In this document: in pieces, positions 17,779 through 27,448 of the stretch | Layout: each line of letters starts with the position of its first letter | Numbering within the stretch: position 1 is the stretch's first letter | Assembly (NCBI GenBank): GCA_024639515.1 | Contig: JAHEIG010000005.1 | Location: 1 to 50,976, forward strand | DNA from: Rhodobiaceae bacterium | Lineage (GTDB): Bacteria; Pseudomonadota; Alphaproteobacteria; RS24 | Length of the DNA stretch: 50,976 nucleotides | Direction of reading: 5' to 3' | Program-made: the position numbers and the translations under genes | The notes under the pieces: generated by a model | What the model saw: the letters and a program-made list of their open reading frames with translations, nothing else | What the model was told of the DNA's origin: nothing | Databases searched by the model: none

Positions 17779-18431
17779 CAGACCGCCGCCATGTCGTGGT
17801 TCTGACGGTTTAGCTGCAATCGATGACCCGCAAACCCCAAGCGTTCGTGGCTGGCGGCGACAATCATCCCGCCAGTGGCGAGGTGGTCTTGCGCCAATTG
17901 GTCAATCAACTGGCGGCCTTGTTCGTCGAGCGCGGTGAGCGGTTCGTCGAGCAGCCAAATCTGGCGCGGCGCGATAATCAATCGCGCCAACATCAGGCGG
18001 CGTTTTTGTCCGGCTGATAAATCGCCGACCATTTGCTGTTGATGCGCCGTCAGGCCGAGCATCGATAAATCCAGCGCCGCCCCATCATGGCCGAGAATGC
18101 GGGCGGTAAAGGAAAGTGTTTCAGCGACGGTGAGATTGGCTTTCAAACCATCTGTGTGGCCGAGATAATGGCATTGGGTGGCCTCATGCCCATCCCCCGA
18201 CAAGCTTAATGCGCCGTCGCGCGGTGTCAAAAAGCCGGCAATCAGCCGCAATAAAGAGGTTTTGCCGCTGCCATTGGCGCCATAAACCGCCATCGCTCCG
18301 CCGGCTTTGAGCTGGAAATCAAGCTGCGCGAAAACCTTCCTCGCGCCACGCGCGCATGCAAGGTTTTCTGCACGCAAAACGAGATTGTTGACGAAGCTGA
18401 CGGATTGAAAAAAAACTTGCTTTTGCACCAT
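17778..18431 (-). CDS. ccmA: Haem exporter ATP-binding protein CcmA
   Basis: A 217-residue ABC ATPase with Walker A GANGSGKTS (near residue 51), signature LSAGQKRR, Walker B IWLLDEP and the H-loop in ASHER. The ATG start gives about 18 residues before the usual family N-terminus (LRAENLACARG), so a shorter product is possible, but no better start codon is seen. First gene of the ccmABCDG set; ccmE, F and H are not in the window. Divergent from acnA. Confidence 0.93.
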   Translation of the reverse strand: MVQKQVFFQSVSFVNNLVLRAENLACARGARKVFAQLDFQLKAGGAMAVYGANGSGKTSLLRLIAGFLTPRDGALSLSGDGHEATQCHYLGHTDGLKANLTVAETLSFTARILGHDGAALDLSMLGLTAHQQQMVGDLSAGQKRRLMLARLIIAPRQIWLLDEPLTALDEQGRQLIDQLAQDHLATGGMIVAASHERLGFAGHRLQLNRQNHDMAAV

Positions 18432-18451
18432 GGTATTTTCTGCCAGAAGTC

Positions 18452-18457
18452 ATTATA
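18452..18457 (-). promoter_or_regulatory. -10 element of the ccmA promoter
   Basis: A perfect TATAAT on the minus strand, 21 bases before the ccmA ATG, in the 86-bp divergent spacer with acnA. I see no good -35 hexamer at 17 bases, so the promoter may need an activator. Confidence 0.4.
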
Positions 18458-18517
18458 ACGCAATGGCTCATTAGGGGCTTAAGATAAATTATCAGTGACT
18501 ATTGCAAGGAGCGCAAC

Positions 18518-21238
18518 ATGCCGCAACGCAAAAAAGCAGAAACACCTCAGCATCCAGATAGTTTTAAATCGCGCAAAACGCTCAAGGTCGGTAACAAGAC
18601 TTATGTCTATTACAGCCTGAAAGCTGCCGAGAAAAACGGTCTGAAAGGTATTTCCCAATTACCCAATTCTATGAAAGTGCTGTTGGAAAACCTGCTCCGC
18701 CACGAAGATGGCCGCACGGTAACCGCCGACGATATTAAAGCCGTACAAAGCTGGCTGACCCGCCGCAAATCGAAGCGTGAAATCGCTTACCGCCCAGCCC
18801 GCGTGCTGATGCAAGACTTCACCGGCGTGCCTGCCGTTGTTGATCTCGCCACCATGCGTAACGCGATGGAAGAAATTGGCGGCAACCCGAAGAAAATTAA
18901 CCCGCTGACACCTGTCGATCTGGTCATTGACCACTCGGTCATGGTTGACCGATTCGGCACCAAGCAATCGCTGAAAGAAAATGTTGCGCTCGAATATGAC
19001 CGCAATGGCGAACGTTATGAATTTCTGCGTTGGGGCTCGCAAGCCTTCCAAAACTTCCGCGTTGTCCCACCCGGGACAGGCATTTGCCACCAAGTAAACC
19101 TTGAGCATCTGGCCCAAACGGTTTGGACCAAACGCGAAAAGCAAAACGGCAAAACCGTCGAAGTGGCGTATCCTGATACGCTGGTCGGCACAGACAGCCA
19201 CACAACCATGGTGAATGGTATGGCGGTTCTGGGTTGGGGCGTAGGCGGCATCGAAGCCGAAGCGGCCATGCTCGGCCAGCCTGTGTCTATGCTGTTGCCT
19301 GAAGTGATTGGCTTCAAACTGGACGGCAAGCTGCCAGAAGGCGCGACCGCCACCGACTTGGTGCTGACGATTGTTGAAATGCTGCGCAAAAAAGGCGTGG
19401 TTGGTAAATTCGTCGAATTTTATGGCCCAGGTCTTGATCACCTGTCTCTCGAAGACCAAGCGACCATCGCTAATATGGCCCCAGAATATGGTGCCACATG
19501 CGGTTTCTTCCCAGTCGACACAGACACATTGGCTTATCTGAAAGCGACAGGCCGTAAGAAAGCTCGCATTGAGCTGGTCGAGAAATACGCCAAGGCGCAA
19601 GGCATGTTCCGCACACGCCGCTCAGCCGATCCGGTGTTCACCTCAACCCTGTCGCTGAACCTCGAAAAAGTGCTGCCAAGCCTTGCCGGCCCAAAACGCC
19701 CGCAAGACCGCGTGTTGCTTGACGCAATGCCAGAAGGCTTCAAAGCCGCCCTGAAAGATCAAGGTGTTGCCGCAAAAGACGCTGACAAGCGTTTCAAAGT
19801 GCGCGGTGCCAAACATGATCTCGGCCATGGCGATGTGGTAATCGCGGCGATTACCTCATGCACCAACACCTCAAACCCAAGCGTGATGCTGGGTGCCGGT
19901 CTGGTGGCGCGCAATGCCTTGAAATTGGGCCTGAGCGTCAAGCCATGGGTGAAAACCTCATTGGCCCCAGGCTCTCAGGTGGTCACTGATTATCTGAAAA
20001 AAGCCGGCCTGCAAGCCCCGCTTGATAAAATGGGCTTCAACTTGGTTGGTTATGGCTGCACAACCTGCATCGGTAACTCCGGCCCGCTGGATAAAGCCAT
20101 CTCAGACACGATTAACAAGAACGATCTGGTGGCGACATCGGTGCTGTCTGGCAACCGTAACTTTGAAGGCCGTGTTAGCCCAGATGTGCGAGCCAATTAT
20201 CTCGCCTCACCAATGCTCGTCGTGGCTTATGCCATTGCCGGTTCGGTGAATATCAATCTGGCAACTGATCCGCTGGGTGAAGATAAAAAAGGCAATCCGG
20301 TTTATCTGAAAGACATTTGGCCGACCAGCAAAGAAGTCGCTGACACAGTGCGCACATGCGTGACACCGGCGATGTTCCGCTCGCGTTATGCCAATGTGTT
20401 CTCAGGTGATGCAGCGTGGCGCAAAGTGAAGCCACAGCCGGGTCTGACATTCGACTGGAATGACAAATCAACCTATGTGCAGAAGCCGACCTTCTTTGAC
20501 GGTCTATCTGCCGAGCCAAAAGATGTTGCCCCAATTAATGATGCGCGCATTCTGGCGCTTCTGGGTGACAGCATCACCACTGACCATATTTCGCCTGCCG
20601 GTTCTATCAAAGCCGATAGCCCTGCTGGTAAATATCTCGGCCGCAATAAGGTCAAGCCGCTCGACTTCAACTCTTATGGCTCGCGTCGTGGCAACCATGA
20701 AGTAATGATGCGCGGCACCTTCGCAAATATCCGTATCCGCAACCACATGGCACCGGGTACAGAGGGCGGCGTGACCAAGCTGCAGCCATCTGGCAAGCAA
20801 ATGTCGATTTACGACGCAGCCGTTGAATATGCCAAAAAAGACACGCCGCTGGTGGTCTTTGCCGGTAAAGAATACGGTACCGGCTCAAGCCGTGACTGGG
20901 CCGCCAAAGGCACACGCCTATTGGGTGTGCGGGCGGTTGTGGCTGAGAGCTTTGAGCGTATTCACCGCTCAAACTTGGTCGGCATGGGCGTTGCGCCGCT
21001 GCAATTCACCGGTTCGGATAGCTGGGCCAGCCTGAAACTGAAAGGTGATGAGACCATCACCATTAAAGGTCTCGACGGCAAAGTGAAGGCACGCGCCAAA
21101 TACGACATGGTGATCACCGATGCCAAAGGCAAAAGCCGCACGGTGAAACTACAAAGTCGAATTGATACAGCAGACGAAGTCGAATACTTCCTGAATGGCG
21201 GTATTCTGCAATATGTTCTGCGTCAGTTAGCGGCTTAA
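18518..21238 (+). CDS. acnA: Aconitate hydratase A
   Basis: A 906-residue AcnA/IRP-type aconitase converting citrate to isocitrate in the TCA cycle. The [4Fe-4S] ligands are C448 (SCTNTSNP), C514 and C517 ([10 protein letters not shown]), with the same 66- and 3-residue spacing as E. coli Acn[12 protein letters not shown] and the swivel-domain [14 protein letters not shown] are present. AAGGAG precedes the ATG by six bases. Divergent from ccmA, an arrangement common in alphaproteobacteria. Its 3' end overlaps the end of the convergent DUF4340 gene by 12 bases. Confidence 0.97.
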   Translation: MPQRKKAETPQHPDSFKSRKTLKVGNKTYVYYSLKAAEKNGLKGISQLPNSMKVLLENLLRHEDGRTVTADDIKAVQSWLTRRKSKREIAYRPARVLMQDFTGVPAVVDLATMRNAMEEIGGNPKKINPLTPVDLVIDHSVMVDRFGTKQSLKENVALEYDRNGERYEFLRWGSQAFQNFRVVPPGTGICHQVNLEHLAQTVWTKREKQNGKTVEVAYPDTLVGTDSHTTMVNGMAVLGWGVGGIEAEAAMLGQPVSMLLPEVIGFKLDGKLPEGATATDLVLTIVEMLRKKGVVGKFVEFYGPGLDHLSLEDQATIANMAPEYGATCGFFPVDTDTLAYLKATGRKKARIELVEKYAKAQGMFRTRRSADPVFTSTLSLNLEKVLPSLAGPKRPQDRVLLDAMPEGFKAALKDQGVAAKDADKRFKVRGAKHDLGHGDVVIAAITSCTNTSNPSVMLGAGLVARNALKLGLSVKPWVKTSLAPGSQVVTDYLKKAGLQAPLDKMGFNLVGYGCTTCIGNSGPLDKAISDTINKNDLVATSVLSGNRNFEGRVSPDVRANYLASPMLVVAYAIAGSVNINLATDPLGEDKKGNPVYLKDIWPTSKEVADTVRTCVTPAMFRSRYANVFSGDAAWRKVKPQPGLTFDWNDKSTYVQKPTFFDGLSAEPKDVAPINDARILALLGDSITTDHISPAGSIKADSPAGKYLGRNKVKPLDFNSYGSRRGNHEVMMRGTFANIRIRNHMAPGTEGGVTKLQPSGKQMSIYDAAVEYAKKDTPLVVFAGKEYGTGSSRDWAAKGTRLLGVRAVVAESFERIHRSNLVGMGVAPLQFTGSDSWASLKLKGDETITIKGLDGKVKARAKYDMVITDAKGKSRTVKLQSRIDTADEVEYFLNGGILQYVLRQLAA

Positions 21239-22255
21239 CGGTTTATCAAGCTGCACCGCACTGGGCAATAAAATCGGTGCGGTGTCAGCTGGAAACCTAA
21301 ACGCCCAACCGCGATAGCGGTTTTGCAAATCTTCGGCCAGTTCCTGAATCTCAGGGCTGGCCTTTTTGCTGGCTGAGGCGCGCACACGCGACCAAATATA
21401 ATTGGCGGCGCCAACATTTTCATAGGTCAGGGTCAGGCCATTGCGATAGCTGATGACCATGGGCTCGGCGGTGGCGAACTCAATCGCTTCTTCCACTGTT
21501 ACATTATCCGGCTGCAAATCAGCAAAGCCGACGAGCCAGCCAATGCCGCCCGGGCGTGACCATTCACCGGCCCCTAATTGCACCAATTTGAAAGCCCGCT
21601 GGCCTTTGCCAAATTGTATATTATCCAGCTCAGAAACCGGCCCACGCGGCAAGTCCATGGAAATCCATGCCGAGGCGTCGGGGTTGCGCGGCAGGCGGCC
21701 ACGCGCCAACCATGTCTGGTCTTCGGCCTCGCGGCGAATGTAGAAGTTACGCAATTCAGGGCCGATGGATTTAATCTGCAAGCTGGCTTCCGCCTCGCTT
21801 TGCTCTTCATTGCCGAGCAGAACCGAGGCCATCTCCGCGCCATCTTCATCAAGCACTCGGAAGCGTACCGCTTTGCCGAAATCTTCTGGCGCAGCAAGCC
21901 CCAGCGCGCGGTGCCATGTGGTCTGGCCAGTGCGCGCTTCGAGCAATTTAATATCGGCGAGGGCCAATAAGGTTTCGGTGACTAATTCTTGCTTGGCCGG
22001 ATAATTCGAGCGTTGCTGAAGCCCCCACACACCATCTTGGCGGACGAATGAAAACACGCGGCTACCCGACATCCCCAAACCATGGGTGATTTCAAGGCGC
22101 GCGGCGCGATCAATCGCCGCCGCATAATCGGGCAGAAACACGCTTGGTGGGGCAATCGCGTTAACCCGTCGGTCGCTCAGGCTGGCGCCAATGGCCAGCA
22201 CCAAAGAGGCAAAAGTGACCAGCACAAGCGGCTTCATCAGGCGATTAATATCCAT
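21227..22255 (-). CDS. DUF4340 domain protein of a Gld-type ABC exporter
   Basis: A 342-residue protein with an N-terminal signal anchor ([19 protein letters not shown]) and a large extracytoplasmic domain with repeated sequence patterns typical of DUF4340 ([12 protein letters not shown], and LLGNEE segments). The start is the ATG at 22255 because it overlaps the stop of the GldG-like gene (TAATG); the open frame continues 49 codons upstream inside that gene. Fourth and last gene of the ABC operon. Function unknown; DUF4340 proteins commonly travel with GldFG-like transporters. Confidence 0.82.
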   Translation of the reverse strand: MDINRLMKPLVLVTFASLVLAIGASLSDRRVNAIAPPSVFLPDYAAAIDRAARLEITHGLGMSGSRVFSFVRQDGVWGLQQRSNYPAKQELVTETLLALADIKLLEARTGQTTWHRALGLAAPEDFGKAVRFRVLDEDGAEMASVLLGNEEQSEAEASLQIKSIGPELRNFYIRREAEDQTWLARGRLPRNPDASAWISMDLPRGPVSELDNIQFGKGQRAFKLVQLGAGEWSRPGGIGWLVGFADLQPDNVTVEEAIEFATAEPMVISYRNGLTLTYENVGAANYIWSRVRASASKKASPEIQELAEDLQNRYRGWAFRFPADTAPILLPSAVQLDKPLSR

Positions 22256-24180
22256 TAGGCGGCTCCTTTTTCTGAACCGCTTGCGGTTTCCACCAGCAGG
22301 CCGCCGGCTTTTTGCGTCGCCAGACGCCGCCGCCGCTGACGCACCGCCAGCACCAAGGCCGCCACCCCCACCAACACCGGAATGGTGATGATATTGGCGC
22401 ATGTCACATTGGCTTCGAGCCGGTCAATATCGCGGCGCAAATCACCCTGCACGCGGCGCAAGGCTTTGCGTGCCGCCACCAACTCGCTGCGATATTGCTT
22501 GGCTGCAGCATTGGCATCGGCAAGGCCGGCACCGCCCTGCTCTAATTTGTTCAATTCGCTTTGCGCTGTCTCAATGCGCGCCAGAAGAGTTTCTTCTTCC
22601 TGCAAATATTCTTGCTCAGCGGCTTTGCGCAGGCCCAGCACGCGGGTGAAAGGCCGCGCCACGCGCTCGCGCCCGCGCAGGCTAATCAGGTCGTTAGACC
22701 CCATCATATTTTCCACCGCATTGAGCAGGAACTTGCCATTATCGGCAATCGGCACGCCAAAACGTTGGCCGAGATAATTCTGCTCGCTGACCCAGAAACG
22801 GTCGTCGAAGAAATCACTATCAGCAAACACGACAATATTGGCGGCACCGTTTTGCGCCAGATGCGCCTCGGCTTTGGCCGACACGCCTTTGTCGTTTTTG
22901 CCGGTCGGGCCATCAGGAAAGGCGGTGTTGACCGGCCCTGAAAGCCGCGCTGAAATTACATAAGGTGCCGCGCCCGGCTCAAACTGACGCAATAAATTAT
23001 CCGGCGTCGGCGCACTCAACACATAATCGCGGGTCATTAAGCTGGCATCATCGGATGAGCTGACTAATGGCGTCAGCGTGGTGGTGGCGTCCGGCGTCGC
23101 ATAAAGCGCCCCGACCGTGCCGAGGTTCAGCCGGTCAATATTGGCGGTGATGAGATCATCAGCGTTCATTTCTTCCGCCGTCAGCCCCATCCACAGAATG
23201 TAATCCGTCAGGGCGCGGCGGGCGTCGCGGCCTGCCGCCACACGCTGGGCGCGCTTGCGGTCTGCCACGATAAGCTCAGTGTCGAGCGCAACCCCCCATG
23301 ACGACAATAAACGCGGCAAAGAAGATTGCTCGGTATAACCCTTAAGCGGCTCGCCATTCGGGCCAGCCGTCAGGCTGACCTCAGATTGCGGGTCGAGAAA
23401 CGCCAGCACCCGGCTACCGCGCATAACGAATTGGTCAATCGCATAGGCCTGCACTTCGGTTAGCGGGCGCGGGTGCGCCAATAACAGCACGTCGATATTA
23501 TTCGGTATCTTAACCGTCCCCGCCTCGACAAACGTGACCTCAAAGCGGTCGGTCAATTCGGCGTAAATCAGGAAAGGCTGCGACTGTCCGCGCATTGCCG
23601 CAAGAATGCCTCCGGCCCCAGTATCCAGTGGCAGGTTGGAAATAATCCCCAGCACTGGTTTTTCCGGCAATGACAAATTATGCACCATGCGGACCAAATC
23701 ATATTCGAGATATTGCTGGCGTTCGTCAGCGAAAAACGGAATCACCTCAACGCGGTCGACCATATTGGTGCCAACCAGACCGAAATAGATAATCTCACCG
23801 GCTTCAATCGGGCGGGCCACCAGACCTTGCGACACGGCTTGGTCTTCCAGCTCAGAAAACGGCTCGGGGTCGATGACTTGCAATTGCAATTTGCCATTGG
23901 CCGCCGTCGCCATTTCTTCCAGCATATCGCGCACGCGCTCGGCATAGACCCTGAGGCCCGGCTGTTCTGAGGCGAGTTTTTGCGAATAGTAGAATTTCAG
24001 CGTCACCGGCTCATCAAGCCGCGACAGCACGCTATGCGTGCCTTCACTCAGCGTGAACAGGCTGTGCTGCGTCAGGTCGAGACGGGCGGCGCGAAACGAC
24101 ACTGTGGCAAACAAATTAAGACTGACGAATATGACCGCCAGCAAAACCAGCGCCGCGCCATGAGAAGAAAACCGGTTCAC
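22255..24180 (-). CDS. GldG-like ABC transporter auxiliary protein
   Basis: A 641-residue protein with an N-terminal membrane helix (ALVLLAVIFVSLNLFATVSF), a long periplasmic part with the GldG pattern VTLKFYYSQKL, FFADERQQYLEYDLVRM and VLAFLDPQSE, a coiled-coil stretch near residues 530-610, and a C-terminal helix (IITIPVLVGVAALVLAV) followed by a basic tail. It overlaps the permease gene by four bases. In Bacteroidota GldG acts with GldA and GldF in gliding; here no gliding genes are present, so an envelope export role is inferred. Substrate unknown. Confidence 0.82.
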   Translation of the reverse strand: MNRFSSHGAALVLLAVIFVSLNLFATVSFRAARLDLTQHSLFTLSEGTHSVLSRLDEPVTLKFYYSQKLASEQPGLRVYAERVRDMLEEMATAANGKLQLQVIDPEPFSELEDQAVSQGLVARPIEAGEIIYFGLVGTNMVDRVEVIPFFADERQQYLEYDLVRMVHNLSLPEKPVLGIISNLPLDTGAGGILAAMRGQSQPFLIYAELTDRFEVTFVEAGTVKIPNNIDVLLLAHPRPLTEVQAYAIDQFVMRGSRVLAFLDPQSEVSLTAGPNGEPLKGYTEQSSLPRLLSSWGVALDTELIVADRKRAQRVAAGRDARRALTDYILWMGLTAEEMNADDLITANIDRLNLGTVGALYATPDATTTLTPLVSSSDDASLMTRDYVLSAPTPDNLLRQFEPGAAPYVISARLSGPVNTAFPDGPTGKNDKGVSAKAEAHLAQNGAANIVVFADSDFFDDRFWVSEQNYLGQRFGVPIADNGKFLLNAVENMMGSNDLISLRGRERVARPFTRVLGLRKAAEQEYLQEEETLLARIETAQSELNKLEQGGAGLADANAAAKQYRSELVAARKALRRVQGDLRRDIDRLEANVTCANIITIPVLVGVAALVLAVRQRRRRLATQKAGGLLVETASGSEKGAA

Positions 24181-24917
24181 GCGCCCTCTCCTTTTTTCAT
24201 GTCGACAATCACCATGGTGGCGACCAAAAAGCCGCCGATCAGCGTCAGGAAGAACACCACATCGCGCAAATCAATCACCCCGCCAGTGATGGCGCGGAAA
24301 TGCGTCAACAGGCTGAACGAGGCCAGCGTGTTAATCAGCACTTGCGGTGCCCAGCCGCGAAACACATCGAGCACCAGCGGCGCGCCAGAAACCGTGAACA
24401 GAAAACACGCGACCACGGAAATCACAAAAGCAATCACCTGATTGCGGGTCAGGGCAGACAGGCACGAGCCAATCGCCAAATAGCCACCAGCCAACATCAG
24501 ACTGCCGAGATAGCTGGCGATGATGACGCCATTGTCAGGACTGCCGAGATAGTTGACGCTAATCCACACCGGAAAGGTCAGGGCCAAAGCCAGGCCGGAA
24601 AACGCCAAAGCGGCGAAATATTTACCAAACACAATCGCCCATAGCGGCACCGGCAAAGTCAGCAACAGCTCAATCGAGCCATTGCGTCGTTCTTCGGCCC
24701 AAAGCCGCATCGAAATGGCCGGTAGGAAAAACAGATACAGCCACGGGTGGAACATGAAGAAGCTGGTCAAATCGGCCTGCCCCATGGCAAACCACTCGCC
24801 GAGATAGAAGGTCGCCAGCCCATTGGCCAGCAAAAACACGACGATGAAAACAAACGCCAGCGGGGTCGAAAAATAGCTGGCGAATTCGCGCCGGATAATC
24901 GTCCATAATTGGCTCAT
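24177..24917 (-). CDS. ABC-2 type permease, GldF-like
   Basis: A 246-residue permease with six hydrophobic segments. It begins LWTIIRREFASYFSTPLAF, has the amphipathic stretch MRLWAEERRNGSIELLLTLP typical of ABC-2 permeases, and ends with a short lysine/glutamate tail. It overlaps the ATPase gene and the GldG-like gene by four bases each (ATGA), so the three are made together. Confidence 0.87.
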   Translation of the reverse strand: MSQLWTIIRREFASYFSTPLAFVFIVVFLLANGLATFYLGEWFAMGQADLTSFFMFHPWLYLFFLPAISMRLWAEERRNGSIELLLTLPVPLWAIVFGKYFAALAFSGLALALTFPVWISVNYLGSPDNGVIIASYLGSLMLAGGYLAIGSCLSALTRNQVIAFVISVVACFLFTVSGAPLVLDVFRGWAPQVLINTLASFSLLTHFRAITGGVIDLRDVVFFLTLIGGFLVATMVIVDMKKGEGA

Positions 24918-25879
24918 GACGCGGCCTCCGTGCTCGGGCGCGGCTTGCGGGTCAAGGTGCCGAACACATCATCAAGGCGGCCGGTTTCCAGCGCCAAGGC
25001 CCGCACCGACCAATCTTGTTGACCAATCAGCGTCTGCACTTGGGTGAGCAGGGCCGAGGCGTCGAGGCTGTCATTTTCGGCAAACACAGAAACCACCGTT
25101 TCGACGCCGCGCGTCAGCACTTCAAGGCGGGTATTGGCAATGTTTTGCAGCAAAGCTTGGGCTTGGCCCAAAAGCTGGGTGTCGAGGGTCAGCGACACGG
25201 CGCCGAAGAAGCGCGAGCGTGCGGCCAAGGCGGAAGGCGTGCCTTCGGCGACAATTTCACCGCGATCAATAATCATCGCATGCGAACAAATCGCGTCGAC
25301 TTCTTCAAGAATATGCGTGGAAATGATAATCGCTTTATGCGCCGCCATTTCTTCAATCGCCTGACGCACCTGAAATTTCTGGTTCGGGTCGAGACCGTCT
25401 GTCGGCTCATCCATGACCAGCACATCGGGGTCGTGGACAATCGCTTGCGCCAGCCCGACGCGGCGGCGATAGCCTTTCGACAATGTATCAATCGGCTGAT
25501 CAAGCACGCCATGCAATTCGGTCATGCCGACGGCACGGGTCATGGCAGCGCGCGCGGCCGGCTTATCAAAGCCGCGAATACGGGTGATAAACTCGAGAAA
25601 CTGGCGCGGCGTCATATCCGGCCAAGCGGGCGCGCCTTCGGGCAAGTAACCGAGCTGGGTTTGCGCCGCCATGGGCTGCTCGCAAATATCAATACCCGCA
25701 ATGCGCGCCGTGCCTGCGGTTGGACGCAGGAAGCCGGTTATCATTTTCATGGTCGTCGACTTGCCGGCACCATTGGGGCCAAGAAAGCCCATCACCTGAC
25801 CACTCTCAACAGCGAAACTGAGATTATTAACCGCTGTGAAGTCGCCAAATTTCTTTACTAGATTTTCTACTTCAATCAT
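24914..25879 (-). CDS. ABC transporter ATP-binding protein, GldA-like
   Basis: A 321-residue ATPase with Walker A GPNGAGKST (residues ~34-42), signature LSKGYRRRVGLAQA, Walker B VLVMDEPTDGLDP and the H-loop STHILEE. After residue ~225 comes an added C-terminal domain as in gliding/DrrA-type ATPases. It begins the four-gene operon ATPase-permease-GldG-DUF4340. No clear Shine-Dalgarno is seen; instead the 12-bp palindrome TCACTTAAGTGA (25886-25897) sits where one would be expected. Confidence 0.9.
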   Translation of the reverse strand: MIEVENLVKKFGDFTAVNNLSFAVESGQVMGFLGPNGAGKSTTMKMITGFLRPTAGTARIAGIDICEQPMAAQTQLGYLPEGAPAWPDMTPRQFLEFITRIRGFDKPAARAAMTRAVGMTELHGVLDQPIDTLSKGYRRRVGLAQAIVHDPDVLVMDEPTDGLDPNQKFQVRQAIEEMAAHKAIIISTHILEEVDAICSHAMIIDRGEIVAEGTPSALAARSRFFGAVSLTLDTQLLGQAQALLQNIANTRLEVLTRGVETVVSVFAENDSLDASALLTQVQTLIGQQDWSVRALALETGRLDDVFGTLTRKPRPSTEAAS

Positions 25880-26207
25880 CCCTATTCACTTAAGTGACAA
25901 GAAAACCGCTGGCAAGCCGAAAATGGACAATTGCGGCCCGATACGTGAGGAGAAGGTTATGGGGTAAGTATCAGGCCGCTTGTCTAGTGTGGAGGTCTTA
26001 TAAAAAATCTCAGGGCAACAATTGGGAGGAGCATTGATGCGCCGAGGAGGACTTCACTAGCCATATCTTTATGGCCAGCCAATACGGCCTTACAAGGGCG
26101 AGATTAAGGCCATTTTAAGGCATGGTTTTGAAGCATGGTTTGGCGGCTTTCACTTGGCGACGCCGCTTTCAGCTTGCATTCACCGCCGCAAAAGGGGACG
26201 ATAAGCC
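25880..26207. other. 328-bp spacer rich in GGAGG motifs
   Basis: Divergent spacer between the ABC operon and DUF2794. No gene-sized frame is present. The plus strand holds four GGAG/GGAGG-like purine tracts (near 25949, 25991, 26024 and 26045). Two are placed like ribosome sites before tiny frames: ATG GGG TAA near 25959 and a seven-codon frame MRRGGLH at 26037-26060. On the minus strand the same tracts read CUCC/CCUCC. The region also holds the TCACTTAAGTGA palindrome and presumably promoters for both flanking genes. Confidence 0.5.
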
Positions 26208-26582
26208 ATGGCAAAGTCAAAACCCATGATCATTGTCGGCAATGCTTTTGAGCGCGAACGCGAGCTTGCCGCCCAAAAACCCCTCAGAGTGATGTGGACA
26301 CGCCAGGAACTCAACAGCCTGCTGAATACCTATGGCCGCCAAGTCGCGGCTGGTCATTGGCGCGATTACGCGATTGATGATGGGGTCGACGAAGCGTGTT
26401 TTTCAATATTCCGTCGCAGCAGCGAAGTGCCGCTTTACCGGATTGATAAAGCCCCCGCCTTGCGCCGCAAGCAAGGGCAATATTGTCTGCGCGGCAGTGA
26501 CGGGCAAATTTTGCGACGCGGCCACGACCTCACCGCCTTATTGAAATTCTTTGAACGCAAAAATATGCGTCTGGTGGATTAA
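26208..26582 (+). CDS. DUF2794 domain-containing protein
   Basis: A 124-residue soluble protein, basic and without membrane segments, matching the DUF2794 family that is largely restricted to alphaproteobacteria. Recognisable parts are FTRQEL-like MWTRQELNSLLNTYGRQVA, WRDYAIDDGVDEACFSIFRR and the C-terminal LTALLKFFERKNMRLVD. Function unknown. AAGGGGA precedes the ATG by about nine bases. A bidirectional terminator follows directly. Confidence 0.88.
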   Translation: MAKSKPMIIVGNAFERERELAAQKPLRVMWTRQELNSLLNTYGRQVAAGHWRDYAIDDGVDEACFSIFRRSSEVPLYRIDKAPALRRKQGQYCLRGSDGQILRRGHDLTALLKFFERKNMRLVD

Positions 26583-26612
26583 AAAAACCCGACTGTGAAA
26601 GCCGGGTTTTCT
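26581..26612. terminator. Bidirectional rho-independent terminator
   Basis: Stem AAAACCCG (26584-26591) pairs with CGGGTTTT (26603-26610), flanked by A-runs on the left and T-runs on the right. It serves both DUF2794 on the plus strand and the Bax-inhibitor-1 gene on the minus strand. Confidence 0.85.
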
Positions 26613-26644
26613 TCGTCATTGCTGATGCAATTGGGGCAAAGCTT

Positions 26645-27361
26645 CTAGTCGCGATTGCCGAGGAATTGCAGCAGGAACAGGAACATATTGATGAAGTCGA
26701 GATACAGGCGCAGCGCCCCCATCACGGCTTTCTTCTCAGCCACTTCGCGGGTATCGCTGGCATAGTAGATCCGTTTAATGTCTTGCGTGTCATAGGCTGT
26801 CAGGCCAGCAAAAATCAGCACACCCATCACCGAAATCGCCAAATGCATAGCCGAGCTTTGCATGAAGATATTAACAATGCTGGCAAGGATGATGCCGAAC
26901 AGACCCATAATCAGGAATGAGCCCATGCCCGACAAATCACGCTTGGTGGTGTAGCCATAAAGGCTCAACGCGCCGAACGAAGCGGCTGTTACCAAGAAAG
27001 TCCGCACCACGCTGACGCCTGAATAGACCAGCAGGACATAGGACAGCGACAAGCCAAGCAAGCCGGCATAGGTGAAGAACATGGTGCGCGCACCAGCCGC
27101 ACTCATTTTATGAAGCCGCATGCTGAGCCACAAAACCATGCCAAGCGGGGCAAACATCAGCACATAAATCAGCGGGGTTTGCGCGATTTGCTGGTAAATC
27201 CCCGATGAGGCACCGAAATAGGCCGCCAATGCCGTAAATAGCAGGCCGAGGGACATGTAGTTATAGACTTTCAGCATATAGATGCGCAGACCCTCATCAA
27301 TCGGTTTTGCCTGGGCACCCGATGCGGTTTGCGTTGAATTCTGTTGCCAATTATCAGCCAT
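26645..27361 (-). CDS. Bax inhibitor-1/YccA family membrane protein
   Basis: A 238-residue protein with seven hydrophobic segments and the family features VYNYMSLGLLFTALAAYF, FAGLTAYDTQDIKRIY (with the buried Asp of the BI-1 pH sensor region) and ALRLYLDFINMFLFLLQFLG at the end. Members such as YccA modulate FtsH or act as calcium leak channels; the specific role here is unknown. Single-gene unit ending at the shared terminator. Confidence 0.93.
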   Translation of the reverse strand: MADNWQQNSTQTASGAQAKPIDEGLRIYMLKVYNYMSLGLLFTALAAYFGASSGIYQQIAQTPLIYVLMFAPLGMVLWLSMRLHKMSAAGARTMFFTYAGLLGLSLSYVLLVYSGVSVVRTFLVTAASFGALSLYGYTTKRDLSGMGSFLIMGLFGIILASIVNIFMQSSAMHLAISVMGVLIFAGLTAYDTQDIKRIYYASDTREVAEKKAVMGALRLYLDFINMFLFLLQFLGNRD

Positions 27362-27448
27362 CAGGATGTCTCTTTCTCTGTGAAATTAAACTCAGCTTTA
27401 ATATCGGCGGTAAACGTGACAATTTCAAGGCCAAAGCGACCAATCACC

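Noticed and set aside
25886-25897. Perfect palindrome TCACTTAAGTGA before the GldA-like ATPase
   Set aside because: About a dozen perfect 12-bp palindromes are expected by chance. It is noted in the gene entry but is not strong enough as an operator by itself.
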